A stretch of DNA of 64,000 bases from Tethya wilhelma (GCA_964030475.1 CAXIPT010000083.1:1-64000), one strand, 5' to 3'. Positions 1-10,811 are shown, counted from the stretch's first letter. Program-made: numbers and translations. Notes: a model not told the origin generated them from the letters alone.

Positions 1-162
1 AGTCATTCAGTTAATGTGTTAGCTGTAAGAGCATTAAAACACAACAGCAATGCACCCGTGCAGTAAAAAAAAATTCGCGCAAAAACGCGAAATAAACTAA
101 AACCGCATTTTACTCTAAAAACAATAATTTCCCAAACGTCCGGTTTTCCCTTGGAGCCTCAC
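1..162 (-). mobile_element. GTGACC-type MITE, truncated end
   Basis: Positions 41-162 match the reverse complement of the left part of the MITE at 6191-7098, including the poly-A/T tract and the shared block around 70-115. The element runs off the left edge of the window. It appears to have inserted into the short-TIR TTAA element whose terminal 20 bases survive at 163-181. Non-coding. Confidence 0.7.
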
Positions 163-273
163 ATATAGTGACACAGTTCCTTTAACTTGGTAGTTAACAT
201 CATAAGTTGTTTTTTTACCATCTTAGCTAACCATCAAATATTTCTTCTGAGATTCACACACTCACACTCACAC

Positions 274-348
<75 letters not shown>

Positions 349-965
349 CTCTCTCTCTCTCTTTCTCTCTCTCTTTCCTCCCTTTTTCTCCCTCCCTGTG
401 TGTGTACACACATGCACTTACACACAGATGCTCTCTTCTCTTTCACAATCATCTTTCTTCTTTCTTTTAATGTAGCTTACTCTCTCTCTCATCTCTCAAC
501 TATTCTTAAGAAAGTGGAATGACTGATTTTCTTTTCAGTAACTCTAAAGTTCTAATTATTGTTAGCGTGATCATGTAAGATCACTGAGTTATTCTCTCCC
601 CCCAGGTATGAGGCATAGGAATGCAGCTGCTGAATGGTGAATAATCACCAGTGATGAGGAGTAGAAATTGTACATATTACTTGTAAATAATATTATATGA
701 TTTACTGTTGTTTTTATGGTAATATAATTTTACTATATGGTAAAAATTTACCTGTGTTTTGAGAAATACTTTTCTTCCTGGAAATTGCGCCAAATCTCTG
801 TATGTTGCAGCTGCTCATGATTCATCTGCAAGCGCACAATTAGATAATAGGAAGGTGGGGCTCATGTCATGTGATTCTCAGTTGCAAATCTGGCAAAGTT
901 GAGTTTAGTCAAATGCGGAAAGCTTGCGCTAGCTTTTAGCGTTCGTGACTAGTATCAACAGTTAA
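163..965 (+). repeat. Left arm of an inverted repeat of about 0.8 kb
   Basis: This segment is the near-exact reverse complement of 9036-9838. Both arms end in the same TTAA (962-965 and 9036-9039) and both carry the (CA)n/(TC)n tract and the CCCCCCAG block near 600. The left arm has an extra 8 bases near 925. The CAG at 603-605 looks like a splice acceptor after a pyrimidine-rich tract and is followed by a 12-codon open tail ending in TGA (PGMRHRNAAAEW). This may be the last exon of a transposon gene, but too little remains to name it. TTAA at the end suggests a piggyBac-type terminus. Confidence 0.8.
278..377 (+). repeat. (CA)n then (TC)n microsatellite
   Basis: About 65 bases of CA repeat are followed by TC repeat, inside the left inverted-repeat arm. 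The mirror tract lies at 9624-9712. The same CA-then-TC arrangement occurs in introns of transposon genes elsewhere in the window (4706-4884, 10798-10899). Confidence 0.9.
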
Positions 966-1387
966 AGATTTATACTTGGAACAATAATGCCCTTGGGGAG
1001 CTTTAGAGATAGTCGTCACTTCGAATACTGCTGGATTTAACCAGGTGATTGACAACCCAAAACACAGGTTTTTCAATGTTAACTTGCTGTCTTGTTTGTA
1101 CAGGGCTCCCCGTGAGATATATAGTAATATAACATAATCTTAGTCTATTGTCAAAATCTAAGCCCCTCTGGAGTTGTTCTTGCTTTCCGGAAAGTACAGA
1201 TTATGTCTATAAACATGATGATGTCATTCTCATTGCACATAGTTAATTAATAGTTAATTAATTAATATTAATGATTAAATGAGAGCAAAAATGTTTAACT
1301 TTAATATGATTACTGCAGAGCAAATGTATCTTAAACAAGTATGAAATTATATTGTTTAGTGCCTGACCCAGGCCTTAATAGCGCAGA
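966..1387. other. Non-coding; ends with a MITE terminus
   Basis: No gene is visible. The last part (about 1240-1378) is AT-rich and finishes with TGACCCAGGCCTTAA, the terminus of the MITE at 40524-41203, so a truncated copy of that family is likely. It abuts the satellite directly. Confidence 0.5.
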
Positions 1388-1485
1388 GTAGTTTTTTTGA
1401 GTGACTATGGAGTTAGAAAATTTTTTGAGACCAAAAAGTACACTTTTCACAATAAAAGTTTATTTTATCTTGAAAACACTTTGAT
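1388..1485 (+). repeat. 212-bp satellite, partial monomer
   Basis: Begins with the GAGTGACTATGGA landmark of the satellite and continues to the CTTGAAAACACTTT segment, where the LTR-element fragment interrupts it. Confidence 0.8.
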
Positions 1486-1970
1486 GTGGAACTATATGAA
1501 CAATTACTGTTATTATTTGATTCATGCTATGCATCATTTATATTGTACCACCCTTCACCTGTTATCGGTCACATGTGCTCATATTATAGTTGCTAAAAGC
1601 CTCGTTTCCGAGGCGTATCTCTTTCTAACATATGAACATTTCTATAACAATTTTAGCAACTATAATATAACTATGGACAAGTTCTTGAAGCCCGCCAGAT
1701 TAGACACTGACCCGAGCTCAAGCGCAGCTGAGAAGGACTGGCTGCACTGGATCCGCACCTTCGAGAACTTTGTCTCCGCTCTCCCACGAGAAGGCCTCAA
1801 CAAACTACAGATACTGACTAACTACGTTAGCCCGCAGATATTCGAATACATTGAGCAATGTGAGAGCTACGAAGAGGCCATTGCCTCCTTGAAGGCACTC
1901 TATATAAAGCCCACTAATGAAGTATTTGCTCGTCATCTATTAGCCACCAGGCGACAGAAGAGTGGGGAGT
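1486..1970 (+). mobile_element. LTR retrotransposon 5' fragment
   Basis: About 190 bases of leader or LTR-like sequence precede a gag-like reading frame starting at 1673. The piece interrupts a satellite monomer. The satellite bases ACACTT flank both sides (ending about 1484 and starting 1972), which fits a 5-6 bp target duplication. The rest of the element is missing exactly at the N at 1971, so the gap probably replaces the element body. Confidence 0.6.
1673..1970 (+). pseudogene. gag-like N-terminal fragment of an LTR retrotransposon
   Basis: The frame from ATG 1673 encodes about 99 residues, starting MDKFLKPARLDTDPSSSAAE and containing a WLHWIRTFENFVSAL segment. This resembles the start of the gag capsid domain of Ty3/gypsy-like elements, in which an acidic leader is followed by an aromatic W-x-x-W stretch in a helical region. 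Codon use differs from the flanking satellite, and the frame has a higher GC content than its surroundings. It stops at an assembly N, so protease, reverse transcriptase and integrase are not in the window. The reading frame continues into satellite sequence after the N, which is artefactual. The gypsy-like assignment is a recognition judgement; gag proteins diverge fast. Confidence 0.55.
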
Positions 1971-1971
1971 N
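1971..1971. other. Assembly gap (single N)
   Basis: An N joins the gag fragment to the satellite. The flanking duplication of ACACTT suggests that an LTR-element body is collapsed here. Confidence 0.8.
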
Positions 1972-2647
1972 ACACTTTTCAGCACAAAAGAAACACTGTT
2001 GCAAAACTTTACTTTTTTCAAAACATGGAACATTCTCTGGGTAAAAAACATTGTTTGTGAAAAACAAAGCATACTAACGGTAAAGATAAGAAACTTAGTT
2101 TTTTTGAGTGACTATGAAATTTTCTAAGACCAAAAAGTACGCTTTTCACAATAAAAGTTTATTTTGTCTTGAGAACACTTTTCAGCACAAAAGAAACACT
2201 TTTGTGAAATTTTACTTTTTTCAACACATGGACCATTCTCTTGGTGTAAAAAATATTGTTGGTGAAAAACAAAGTATTGTAAGGGTAGAGATAAAGAACT
2301 TAGTGTTTTTGAGTGACTATGGACTTAGAAAATTTTCTAACACCAAAAAGTATGCTTTTCACAATAAAAGTTTATTTTGTCTTGAGAACACTTTTCAGCA
2401 CAAAAGAAACACTTTTGTGAAATTTTACTTTTTTCAACACATGGACCATTCTCTTGGTGTAAAAAATATTGTTGGTGAAAAACAAAGTATTGTAAGGGTA
2501 GAGATAAAGAACTTAGTTTTTTTGAGTGACTATGGACTTAGAAAATTTTCTAAGACCAAAAAGTACACACTTTTCACAATAAAAGTTTACTTTGTCATGA
2601 AAACACTTTTCAGCATGAAAGAAACACTTTTGTGAAACTTTACTTGT
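1972..2647 (+). repeat. 212-bp satellite array
   Basis: About three monomers, with GAGTGACTATGGACTTAG at about 2307 and 2525 and shortened forms elsewhere. Each monomer contains the perfect 18-bp palindrome CTTAGAAAATTTTCTAAG or a close variant. Open frames across the array are repeats of the same translated monomer and are not genes. Confidence 0.9.
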
Positions 2648-3567
2648 TTAACACTTACCGGACGATTTAAATTATTCAAAAATTTACGTAATCACGTAAC
2701 GCGCGTGAGCGTCATATGATTGCCAGATACGGCTTCATTTTGCCTCGTGTGAAGAAAAAAAGCAAGCAATGTTCAAAGAGTTCTGCTAGGTAACGACGAC
2801 GTTGCTTGGTACCCAGCATCTTATTCTGGAAACAAGTAAGTTCATAGTATCTTTTAGTCACTTTAGTTATGTAGCGCTTGTATTCTTACTAATTTTCTAG
2901 GCGTTGATATTGTGCAAACAATTTTCACATCGCGCGCTCTGGTTATAACTTGACCGAAGTTTGAAAATACTGGCTATGGAACGTGCAACAACATTAAAAA
3001 GATAAGTTTGTTAGCTGTAAATAGTGTATACATACAAGTATATAATATTCAGGATGACAGTTTACTGCCTGAATTGGCGATGGCTGTGGTAATCCTCAAA
3101 GCATTTAGAGGGACGAAGTGCTGGTTGTTCAGGGCATGTACCACACACATACTGGGTGAGGTGACGGGTTCCTCCCTCATGCCTTTCACTGCACACCATT
3201 CAGTCACGTCTCTTTTGTCCTTTCTGCAGGTAGTGCTGGACTGGATAGAGACGGTCTATGTTCAGCGATGCTCTTGGACCTGAACGCCTCTTTGGTTGTG
3301 GTGATATCCTGATTGGCTCGGACAGTGCCAAGATCAACTCCCGTCTGAACCGAACGTGAGTCATTGGTTTCTTGCCCTTCTTTACTGCTTCCATCCTGTA
3401 GATAATGTAGCTGTTTATCACAACTACCTCCAGCAGCCAGAAAAAAATCTTCCTCCACCATTTGATAGACTTGTGAAGAAAGCTGTAGTAGCCGGCTAGT
3501 TGGTCTAGCTTGTCAACACCAAGCATGTTAAGATTGTAGTCTTGAATGATTATAGGCTTTAGCTTTT

Positions 3568-3568
<1 letters not shown>

Positions 3569-3612
<44 letters not shown>

Positions 3613-3767
3613 AAGAGAGAGAATATGTGTGTGTGTGTGTGCATATGAGAGGGAGTGAGTATGTACTTGAATGTAATTATTGTTTGTAATTGCATTTTTT
3701 TCCTTGGCAACGTATACAACAGTACTACAGTATTGTGTGTATACTATTCTATTGCATACAGACTTAC
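3569..3767 (-). repeat. Transposase intron 2 with (TG)n microsatellite
   Basis: On the - strand the donor is CCAG|GTAAGTC at 3768/3767 and the acceptor is ACACACAG|GAAAAG at 3569/3568. The intron is rich in CA/GT dinucleotides, and the CA run abuts the acceptor where a polypyrimidine tract would normally be. Confidence 0.7.
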
Positions 3768-4705
3768 CTGGATTTCACACTGATCATTGTGTTGGAGTGT
3801 TTCGTTGATAGCATCAGCACTTTCCTTTGGTCCATCCAAGATAGAGCAGGCCTTTTGCCAGACTGTGCAGAGCGTACGGTACCGACAGGAACCTTTGTTT
3901 TCTTGGTAATCTCCTTGGGCATCCCTTTCCTGTTGGACTGCACTGTACCAGTAACAGTGATTCCAGCTCTGTTGCCAAGAGGAGACTGTTGTAGAATCTG
4001 TCTACGTACAGATCGTAGCCCTTGTTGTGAAAAGGCTCTGCAAGTGTCAGAACTACTCTTGCGGTATGTGGAAGTGGTCGGTCAATTAGCTGTGTTTCTT
4101 TACCATAGTAGATCTTCACTATGCAGGTATCCGGTTTTGCTATCAGTAAGCACAAAGGCCTTTATACCCCAAGGATTAGGCTTTCCTTTGCTGAAAGACA
4201 CGCGACCTTTGAAGGTGATAACTGATTCGTCTACTGCTATCTGCTGACCAGGAGTAAAAACTGATTCAAAGACAGGACAAAGCTTGTCCAAAAATGGCTG
4301 GATCTTATCGGTTTTCAGAGTGCTGTCACTTTTTCTAACATGCAGAGCACCAAAAATTTGAAAAAAGCGATCTCGTGGAAAGACTGATCGAAAGAAAGAG
4401 AAGTTGGTGGTGTCATCGGTAATCTTTCAGATCATTGAGCTGGATTATCCCCATATTCAGAATTACTGCCAAGAATCCTTTCATCTCGTCTCGAGTAACA
4501 GGTCTCCAGTTTCGGTACAGTCCTCGTCGTCTTGCTGGCATGGACTGGATCTTCTTCTCAGCATATTTATTGGTGCAGTTGACAACGTAATCCAAGAGGG
4601 TATCGTCGAAAAAAAGAGAGAAACAATCTTCTGGTGTTTCAACATTGGATGCCACGTTTGGACCTGGCTGTTCGGAAAACGTTTCTGCTGATGGTGGTGA
4701 ATCAT

Positions 4706-4724
4706 CTATGGAAAGAAGACTTCA

Positions 4725-4817
<93 letters not shown>

Positions 4818-4884
4818 CTACCTCCCCCCCACACACACACACTTACACACATCTCTTTCTCTCTCACACACAGCATTTCTTTAC
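4706..4884 (-). repeat. Transposase intron 1 with CA and TC microsatellites
   Basis: The donor is GGAG|GTAAAG and the acceptor is TTTCCATAG|ATG on the - strand. Splicing restores a continuous frame (463 nt of exon 1 leaves one base; exon 2 supplies two). Most of the intron is (GA)n and (TG)n on the - strand. Confidence 0.8.
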
Positions 4885-5476
4885 CTCCTGTTACAACTGT
4901 CCAGTTGTACAAATGTACTGCTGTTGTTGGTCCACTACGTCCTGATGGTCTCCCTCTGCCTCTACCCCGGCCTCTACCTCCACCTCTCCCTCTCCGACTA
5001 CCTCTGCTTCTTCCCCTGGTAGCTGCTCCTCTGCCTCTGGTGGTAGCTCTTCCTCTTGCCCTGCCTCTCCTATCTCTACCTCTGAAAGCATCATTGTCAT
5101 TTTCATTCCCACTTCCATTACTGTCACTCTCATTAGCTGGACCATCAGCACCAACTCTAGCTACACTGTCACAGTCATCATTGTCACTACTCTCACCACT
5201 TTCACTAGTTTCACTGCTACTATCATTGCTCTCTGAGTCACTAAACTCACTGCTTTCAATGACATCATTCTCAATTTCTGACTCAAGTTCAGCATCAATG
5301 TCAGACATCAACTCTAAAACACTCTCTGCATTGAGCCTGCTTGCCATTGTCTACGAGAAGTTTGTTGCAGGTGGACTTTGTACCAGCTGCTTCATTGGTT
5401 GACTAATGTGCGCCACTCGAATATAAAATATAGGTGCAATGTGTAAAGAAGGTAAAGGTCTTTCTTTTTGCAAGTC

Positions 5477-5598
5477 ACATATCCGTGACAATCGTCTACG
5501 TGTTATTTATTCCAGCGCTCGCGTTTGTCACGGATATGTGACAATCGTCTGTACGCGTAGTAATTGTGAATAAATTATTGTCACGAATTCGTGACAAT
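5477..5598. repeat. Subterminal GTGACAATCGTC repeats of the piggyBac element
   Basis: Three copies of GTGACAATCGTC lie close to the right end, each preceded by a CACGGATAT or CACGAATTC variant. The innermost-to-end copy forms the perfect palindrome TGTCACGAATTCGTGACA (5579-5596). Such subterminal repeats are plausible transposase-binding sites, by inference. Confidence 0.65.
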
Positions 5599-5615
5599 CG
5601 TCCGCTAAGTGTTAA

Positions 5616-6190
5616 ACACATGTAGCATTCTTTTGGTGTAAAAAACATTGTTGGTGAAAAACAGTTTTTTAATGGTAGAGATAAAGAACTTAGTTTTTCT
5701 GAGTGACTATGGACTTAGAAAATTTTCTAAGACCAATAAGTACACCTTTCACAAAAAACGTTTATTTTGTCTTGAAAACACTTTTCAGCACAAAACAAAC
5801 ACTTTTGTTAAACTTTACTTTTTTCAACACATGGAACATTCTCTTGGTCTAAAAAACAGTGTTGGTGAAAACTAAACTTTTCTCACGGTAGAGATAAGGA
5901 ACTTGGTTTTTTTGAGTGACTATGGACTTAAAAAATTTTCTACGAGCGAAAAATTCACTTTTCACAAAAAAGGTTTATTTTGTCTTGAAAACACTCTTCA
6001 GCACAAAAGAAACACTTTTGTGAAACTTTACTTTTTTCAAAACATGGAACATTCTTATTGTGTAAAAAACATTGTGAAAAACAAAGTATACTAACGGTAA
6101 AGATAAAAAACTTAGTTTTTTTTGAATGACTATGGACTTAGAAAATTTTCTAAGACCAATAAGTACACTTTTCACACCAAAAGTTCATTT
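5616..6190 (+). repeat. 212-bp satellite array
   Basis: Continuation of the array split by the piggyBac element. The landmark GAGTGACTATGGACTTA appears near 5700 and 5913, a spacing of 213 bp. A third, slightly altered landmark lies near 6125. Confidence 0.9.
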
Positions 6191-7098
6191 GTGACCTGTC
6201 AAGGGAAAATCTGCCGGTTAGGAAATTATTGTATTTGGAGTAAAATGCGGTTTTAGTTTATTTCGCGTTTTTGCACGAATTTTTTTTTCTTGCACGGATG
6301 CGCTGCGCTACATCCCAGCATGCTCCATGCAAAATTTGAGGGGTGGCGCTGCTTCTGTTGCAGATATATAGCCTGTAGATTCAGCCTCGTTCATTTTTAC
6401 TTAGTTGCTAACACGGAGAACAGTTGCTTTGCTGTGCAACAAACTGTAGCAAATATTTATGAGCAAGGCAGCTGCCTCTAAAAATGATTTATTATTCGAT
6501 GTTCTCTCTAACATAAGCTCACTAATCTCAAAATTTTGCTACAGCACATAGACAGAAAGGAAAGCTAAAGCTTTGTACATGCTTGTCTAAGCCAAGCGCT
6601 TTCATACAGTACATTTCTACTCGTAGGTAATTCCTCTCCCTGTACGGCGATCGCGTACAGGTTATTTTGAGGCTTATATTAGTTCTTAGAACTTACCGTA
6701 CCTAGAATCTATCTCTCTACTAGCAAGCGCTTACCTCCTTCAGTCCATTAGCTGTCTTCTGGGTCTTCTTTGCCTAGCTACTCGCTTCTCACTAAATGAT
6801 TTTTAGTCCCCACGTGGCTGGCTGTGGTAATATTCAGCATGTACTGTACATGATCTAATTATGATACGGAGAGTATACGGACCGCCCAAAGTTTACCTAG
6901 TAACAACTTTACAACTGTTTTTCTAGGAAGCTACGAGTGGAGGCAGGGCTGCTTGCAAGAGCTATATCTGGAAAACTACTGTAGCTATGCTTACCAAATT
7001 TTGATATGCGCTTCCCAGGAAGGCCTAGATATACGCGGAATAGCTAACTCAAAATTCGCAGATTTTCCTAACCGCCAGGTTTTTCCTTGACAGGTCAC
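6191..7098. mobile_element. GTGACC-type MITE (0.9 kb) in satellite
   Basis: Ends are inverted: GTGACCTGTCAAGG at the left, and the right end reads the same on the complement, with imperfect homology for about 35 bases. ATTT flanks both sides (6187-6190 and 7099-7102), suggesting a 4-bp target duplication. Removing it restores the satellite monomer. No transposase is encoded; short ORFs inside are incidental. Partial copies are at 1-162 and 45251-45507. Confidence 0.85.
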
Positions 7099-7890
7099 AT
7101 TTTGTCTTGAAAACACTTCAGCACAAAAGAAACACTTTTGTGAAACTTTACTTTTTTCAACACATGGAACATTCTCTTTGATTAAAAAACATTGTTTGTA
7201 AAAAACAAAGTATTCTAATGGTAGAGATTAAAAACTTAGTGTTTTTGAGTGACTATGGACTTTTCTAAGACCAAAAAGTACAATTTTAACAAAAAATGTT
7301 TATTTTGTCTTGAAAACACTTTTCAGCACAAAAGAAACACTTTTGTGGACCTTTTTTTTTTCAACACGTAAAAAACATTCTCTTGGTGTAAAAAATATTG
7401 TTGGTGAAAAACAAATTATTTTAACGGTAGAAATAAAGAACTTAGTTTTTTTGAGTGACTATAGACTTAGAAAATTTTCTAAGAGCAAAAAATTCACTTT
7501 TGACAAAAAAGGTTCATTTTGTCTTGAAAACACTTTCCAGCACAAAAGAAACACTTTTGTGAAACTTTACTTTTTTCAACACATGGAACATTCTCTTGGT
7601 GTAAAAAACATTGTTGGTTAAAAACAAAGTATTTTAACGCTACACATTAAGAACTTAGATTTTTTGAGTGACTATGGACTTAGAAAGTTTTCTAAGACCA
7701 AAAAGTACACTTTTCACAATAAAAGTTCATTTTGTCCTGAAAACACTTTTCAGCACAAAAGATACACTTTTGTGAAACTTTACTTTTTTCAAGACATGGA
7801 ACATTCTCTTTGTGTAAAAAACATTGTTGGCAAAAAACAGTTTTCTTGCTAAGAGTAAAAAATTCACTTTTCACAAAAAACGTTTATTTA
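7099..7890 (+). repeat. 212-bp satellite array
   Basis: Landmarks at about 7247, 7455 and 7667 (spacings 208 and 212). It is terminated by the MITE at 7891. Confidence 0.9.
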
Positions 7891-8233
7891 ACCAGTAGTA
7901 AAAATTTTATTAAAATGAGAAGTGTAGGAATGGACAGTGCGGTAAAAAGCAATGAAACAAGGCAAGTCTCTGAATTTTGGCACATGACTACTTCATTTTC
8001 ACGAGTGAATTACAAATTTCAATTCCATCATTATAAATGTCGGTCGTTTGGCTCATGAGTCAATGACTAATTTGGATGAAGTAACAAGCATTTAGAATGT
8101 AGATACACAAAGAATAGGGCACAAAAAATGAAGTAGTCAAGTGCCGAAATTCAGAAACTTGCCTTGTTTCATTGCTCTTTAGCGCACTGCCCATTCCTAC
8201 ACTTCTCATTTTTATAAAATTTTTACTACTTGT
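7891..8233. mobile_element. MITE with long TIRs (GTAGTAAAAATTT family)
   Basis: The left arm reads AGTAGTAAAAATTTTATTAA, then a block containing GAAGTGTAGGAATGG and CACATGACTACTTCATTTT. The right arm (about 8130-8233) is its reverse complement. The arms are about 110 bases and the unique centre is short. Related copies are at 15187-15583, 44106-44512 and 62914-63309. Non-coding. Confidence 0.85.
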
Positions 8234-8664
8234 TCATTCACTTTTTTAAACACCAAGGTCCTCAATTGCATGGAGACAATCACACAGCAAAGACTACTCA
8301 GTGTAGTTAAGGCTGCCTCAGTTTTTAAATAGGCTAATATTGTGGATATTGTGGCTTACATATTTCTGCAGGAAAATTAAATATTTACCAAATAACCATA
8401 TATGTTGATCAAATGGGCATTAATAAATAACATTAATTAATATTAGTGTCATGTGACCTTCAGGAGTGGGGCTAGAGGATGGCCACTCAGTAAGCCTTTA
8501 TGCAAAAATGAGGGATGTAAACGGGGGTTTTCAGAATCTGAAATTTTGTGATTATATTGTGTTTATTACTGAAATTTTCAATCTGCCTGGAAAAAAAGGT
8601 CCCTGATACATAGTTTAGCAGATACGGGGAGAAATATACCAGTTTCTAAATATTGCACACCTAA
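8234..8664. repeat. MITE-related sequence, no gene
   Basis: The first 55 bases match the end of the TACGTA-type MITE (compare 44513-44560). Blocks near 8300 (CTCAGTGTAGTTAAGG) and 8505 (AAAATGAGGGATGTAAAC) recur inverted at about 16790-17005. This is therefore transposon debris. No coding region is seen. Confidence 0.55.
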
Positions 8665-9034
8665 TCATACGTACGGTAGTGCGTATAGTAGGAATGGGCC
8701 GAATGTCACATAGACACAATACAAAATGTTGGTCACTATAAAAACCTACTCAAACAAAAAATAACCTTCAAAGTTGCTGAGAGACTCTTGCTGAAAGATT
8801 ACCAACTGCATGCAAGGCCTAAAACTCACAAAAACTTTCCTTAACACTCATGGAGAGTGCCAGTGGGAAGCCACCATAGTGCCATTTTTTGTTCTCTAAC
8901 GTACTTACGTATTTCCTAACTGACTTACTTAAAAAGGATTTCCAGAGAACCAGAATGTGTTGAGCCAACTTTGACAGCACAAGTAAGTTCTTTTCATGGG
9001 TACTACATTCCTTGATACTCGTTTTGATCATAAA
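8665..9034 (+). mobile_element. TACGTA-type MITE, first half
   Basis: Starts with TCATACGTACGGTAGTGCGT and the GTAGGAATGGGCC block typical of this family, and ends at GTTTTGATCATAAA beside an N. The remaining half is at 14923-15186. The intact relative at 44513-45122 (opposite orientation) shows that the two halves belong together. Confidence 0.8.
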
Positions 9035-9035
9035 N
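9035..9035. other. Assembly gap (single N)
   Basis: The join lies between the first half of a MITE and a TTAA-ended inverted-repeat arm. The 26 bases left of the N recur right of the Ns at 14921-14922. Confidence 0.85.
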
Positions 9036-9643
9036 TTAACTGTTGATACTAGTCACGAACGCTAAAAGCTTTCCGCATTTGACTAAACTCAACTTTGCCA
9101 GATTTGCAACTGAGAATCACATGACATGAGCCCCACCTTCCTATTATCTAATTGTGCGCTTGCAGATGAATCATGAGCAGCTGCAACATACAGAGATTTG
9201 GCGCAATTTCCAGGAAGAAAAGTATTTCTCAAATCACAGGTAAATTTTTACCATATAGTAAAATTATATTACCATAAAAACAACAGTAAATCATATAATA
9301 TTATTTACAAGTAATATGTACAATTTCTACTCCTCATCACTGGTGATTATTCACCATTCAGCAGCTGCATTCCTATGCCTCATACCTGGGGGGAGAGAAT
9401 AACTCAGTGATCTTACATGATCACGCTAACAATAATTAGAACTTTAGAGTTACTGAAAAGAAAATCAGTCATTCCACTTTCTTAAGAATAGTTGAGAGAT
9501 GAGAGAGAGAGTAAGCTACATTAAAAGAAAGAAGAAAGATGATTGTGAAAGAGAAGAGAGCATCTGTGTGTAAGTGCATGTGTGTACACACACAGGGAGG
9601 GAGAAAAAGGGAGGAAGGAGAGAGAGAAAGAGAGAGAGAGAGC

Positions 9644-9709
<66 letters not shown>

Positions 9710-9838
9710 CAGTGTGTGAGTGTGAGTGTGTGAATCTCAGAAGAAATAATATTTGATGGTTAGCTAAGATGGTAAAAAAACAACTTATGATGTTAACTAC
9801 CAAGTTAAAGGAACTGTGTCACTATATAAGCGCAGTTT
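9036..9838 (-). repeat. Right arm of the inverted repeat of about 0.8 kb
   Basis: Reverse complement of 163-965 with few differences, ending in TTAA at 9036. It contains the mirrored (GA)n/(TG)n microsatellite (9624-9712). At its far end it overlaps the first 30 bases of the TTAA MITE at 9809. Confidence 0.85.
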
Positions 9839-10051
9839 TGTTACCAAAAATAAAATGTGTGACGTTTTGTGATGTTTTTTGTTGACAAACGCGCAATATA
9901 CGTACGTACACGGAGCTAGTAACTGGAATTGGTACCCAAATCGTGCTAGAAACAAAACAAAAACGTCACAAAAGCTCATAGAACGTCATTAAACGTCACA
10001 CATTTTATTTTTAGTAACAAAACAGCGCTAATATATAGTGACACAGTTCCT
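9809..10051. mobile_element. 243-bp TTAA MITE
   Basis: TTAA at 9805-9808 and 10052-10055 flanks perfect inverted ends AGGAACTGTGTCACTATATA. The inverted homology continues inward through AGCGC, TTTTGTTAC and AAAATAAAATGTGTGACGTT, so it is nearly a full hairpin. The TTAA duplication implies mobilisation by a piggyBac-type transposase. The same end survives at 163-181 beside the other inverted-repeat arm. Confidence 0.9.
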
Positions 10052-10239
10052 TTAAAGCTTCTAATGATTCAAAATGATCCGTATCAGTGTGTGTGTGTGT
10101 GTGTGCATGGTTAACATGTTGACAATTTTGATCACTAATCAATTATCAAGGTGCAATAAATAGGTGCCATGTACATGACTATATACTATTTTATATATGC
10201 ATGTACGTACAGCAATAATTGTACATCCAACACAGCTAG
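10052..10239. other. Short (GT)n tract and non-coding leader
   Basis: A GT run lies at about 10087-10106, followed by AT-rich sequence up to the first ATG of the next gene. No promoter motif can be assigned with confidence. Confidence 0.5.
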
Positions 10240-10811
10240 ATGGCAAAAAAAACAAGTTTACAATTAAATTGTGGATACGGACGATGTGAGTTCACCATCA
10301 AAGATGTTAATGCAAAAATTGATAAGCAGAAAAGAGCAAATGACTTCCAAGATCTGTTTGAGAACTGTCCCAACTAGGGACTAACTCAGTCATACTTCAC
10401 TCAAAATGCTAGTAGACCATCAAAGTTTGATCGTCATTGTGAAACCATTTTACAAAGTTGGAGTAAGAAATGGAATCCTACTGAATCAAGACATGAGTAT
10501 GAGAATACATTCTCAACAAGCAATTGGAAAATACTACCTGAAAATGAATGACAAAAACACACACTTTCTTGTTGTCAGGAATGCTATGACAAGCATCAAT
10601 CCTTGCAAAAGAAATTCCCCCTCAATCCCCAGTACTCCAGTGATCCATTGATTGAGGTCAATCTTGGAACCCTTCAGAAACTTGGAAAAGTGGAAGGCAC
10701 ACAAAGTGTACTTAGTGAGTTAAACACATCTTTCAGTGAAACATATCAAAGAGATTTCGTTGACACTCTTGTAAAACATGGAGGACAAAGGCTGCAGGTA
10801 AACATCCCCCC

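Larger units (their letters stand above)
3062..5347 (-). pseudogene. piggyBac transposase (DDE, three exons, disrupted)
   Basis: A cut-and-paste DDE transposase. The N-terminal exon (5347-4885) is acidic and Ser-rich, then Arg-Gly-rich (RGRGGGRGRGRGRG type). A 179-nt intron (4884-4706, GT-AG) joins it in frame to exon 2, which has the family motif PVTRDEMKGFLAVILNMGI. The three catalytic Asp residues are visible: VDESVITFKGR (Asp codon 4231-4229), GYDLYVDRFYNS, and GVDKLDQLAGYYSFLHK. A second intron (3767-3569, GT-AG) precedes that last block. The C-terminus is a Cys-rich zinc-binding tail to a TAA at 3062. Damage: one-base frameshifts near 4430, 4115 and 3965, and a TGA at 3202-3200 just before the Cys-rich tail. 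It cannot make full-length protein as written. The ATG at 5347 is the first in the acidic exon and suits family length (about 600 residues). Confidence 0.9.
2652..5611 (-). mobile_element. piggyBac-family DNA transposon, degenerate
   Basis: TTAA at 2648-2651 and 5612-5615 flanks the element, the exact signature of piggyBac insertion. The ends are inverted: CACTTACCGGACGAT on the left, and the right end reads CACTTAGCGGACGAT on the complement, one mismatch in 15. It lies inside a satellite monomer (ACTTGTTTAACAC is interrupted). A transposase pseudogene fills the - strand. The right subterminal region carries repeated GTGACAATCGTC motifs. Confidence 0.92.

Noticed and set aside
187..522. His-Thr and Val-Cys repeat ORFs over CA/TG tracts (also at 3.5, 4.7, 9.6, 27.9 and 54.9 kb)
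   Set aside because: Microsatellite translation, open in several frames at once.
4905..5402. Pro/Leu-rich ORF opposite the piggyBac N-terminal exon
   Set aside because: Antisense shadow of an acidic, Arg-Gly-rich exon with in-frame splicing on the other strand.
1397..7852. Long ORFs translating to SDYGLRKFSKTKKYTF-type repeats on the + strand (also near 18.5, 26, 31 and 47 kb)
   Set aside because: They are translations of the tandem 212-bp satellite; openness follows from repetition and low GC content. No start context or splice signals.
1388..7890. Satellite array considered as a CRISPR array or as tandem gene repeats
   Set aside because: Monomers are contiguous with no unique spacers, and the DNA is clearly eukaryotic.
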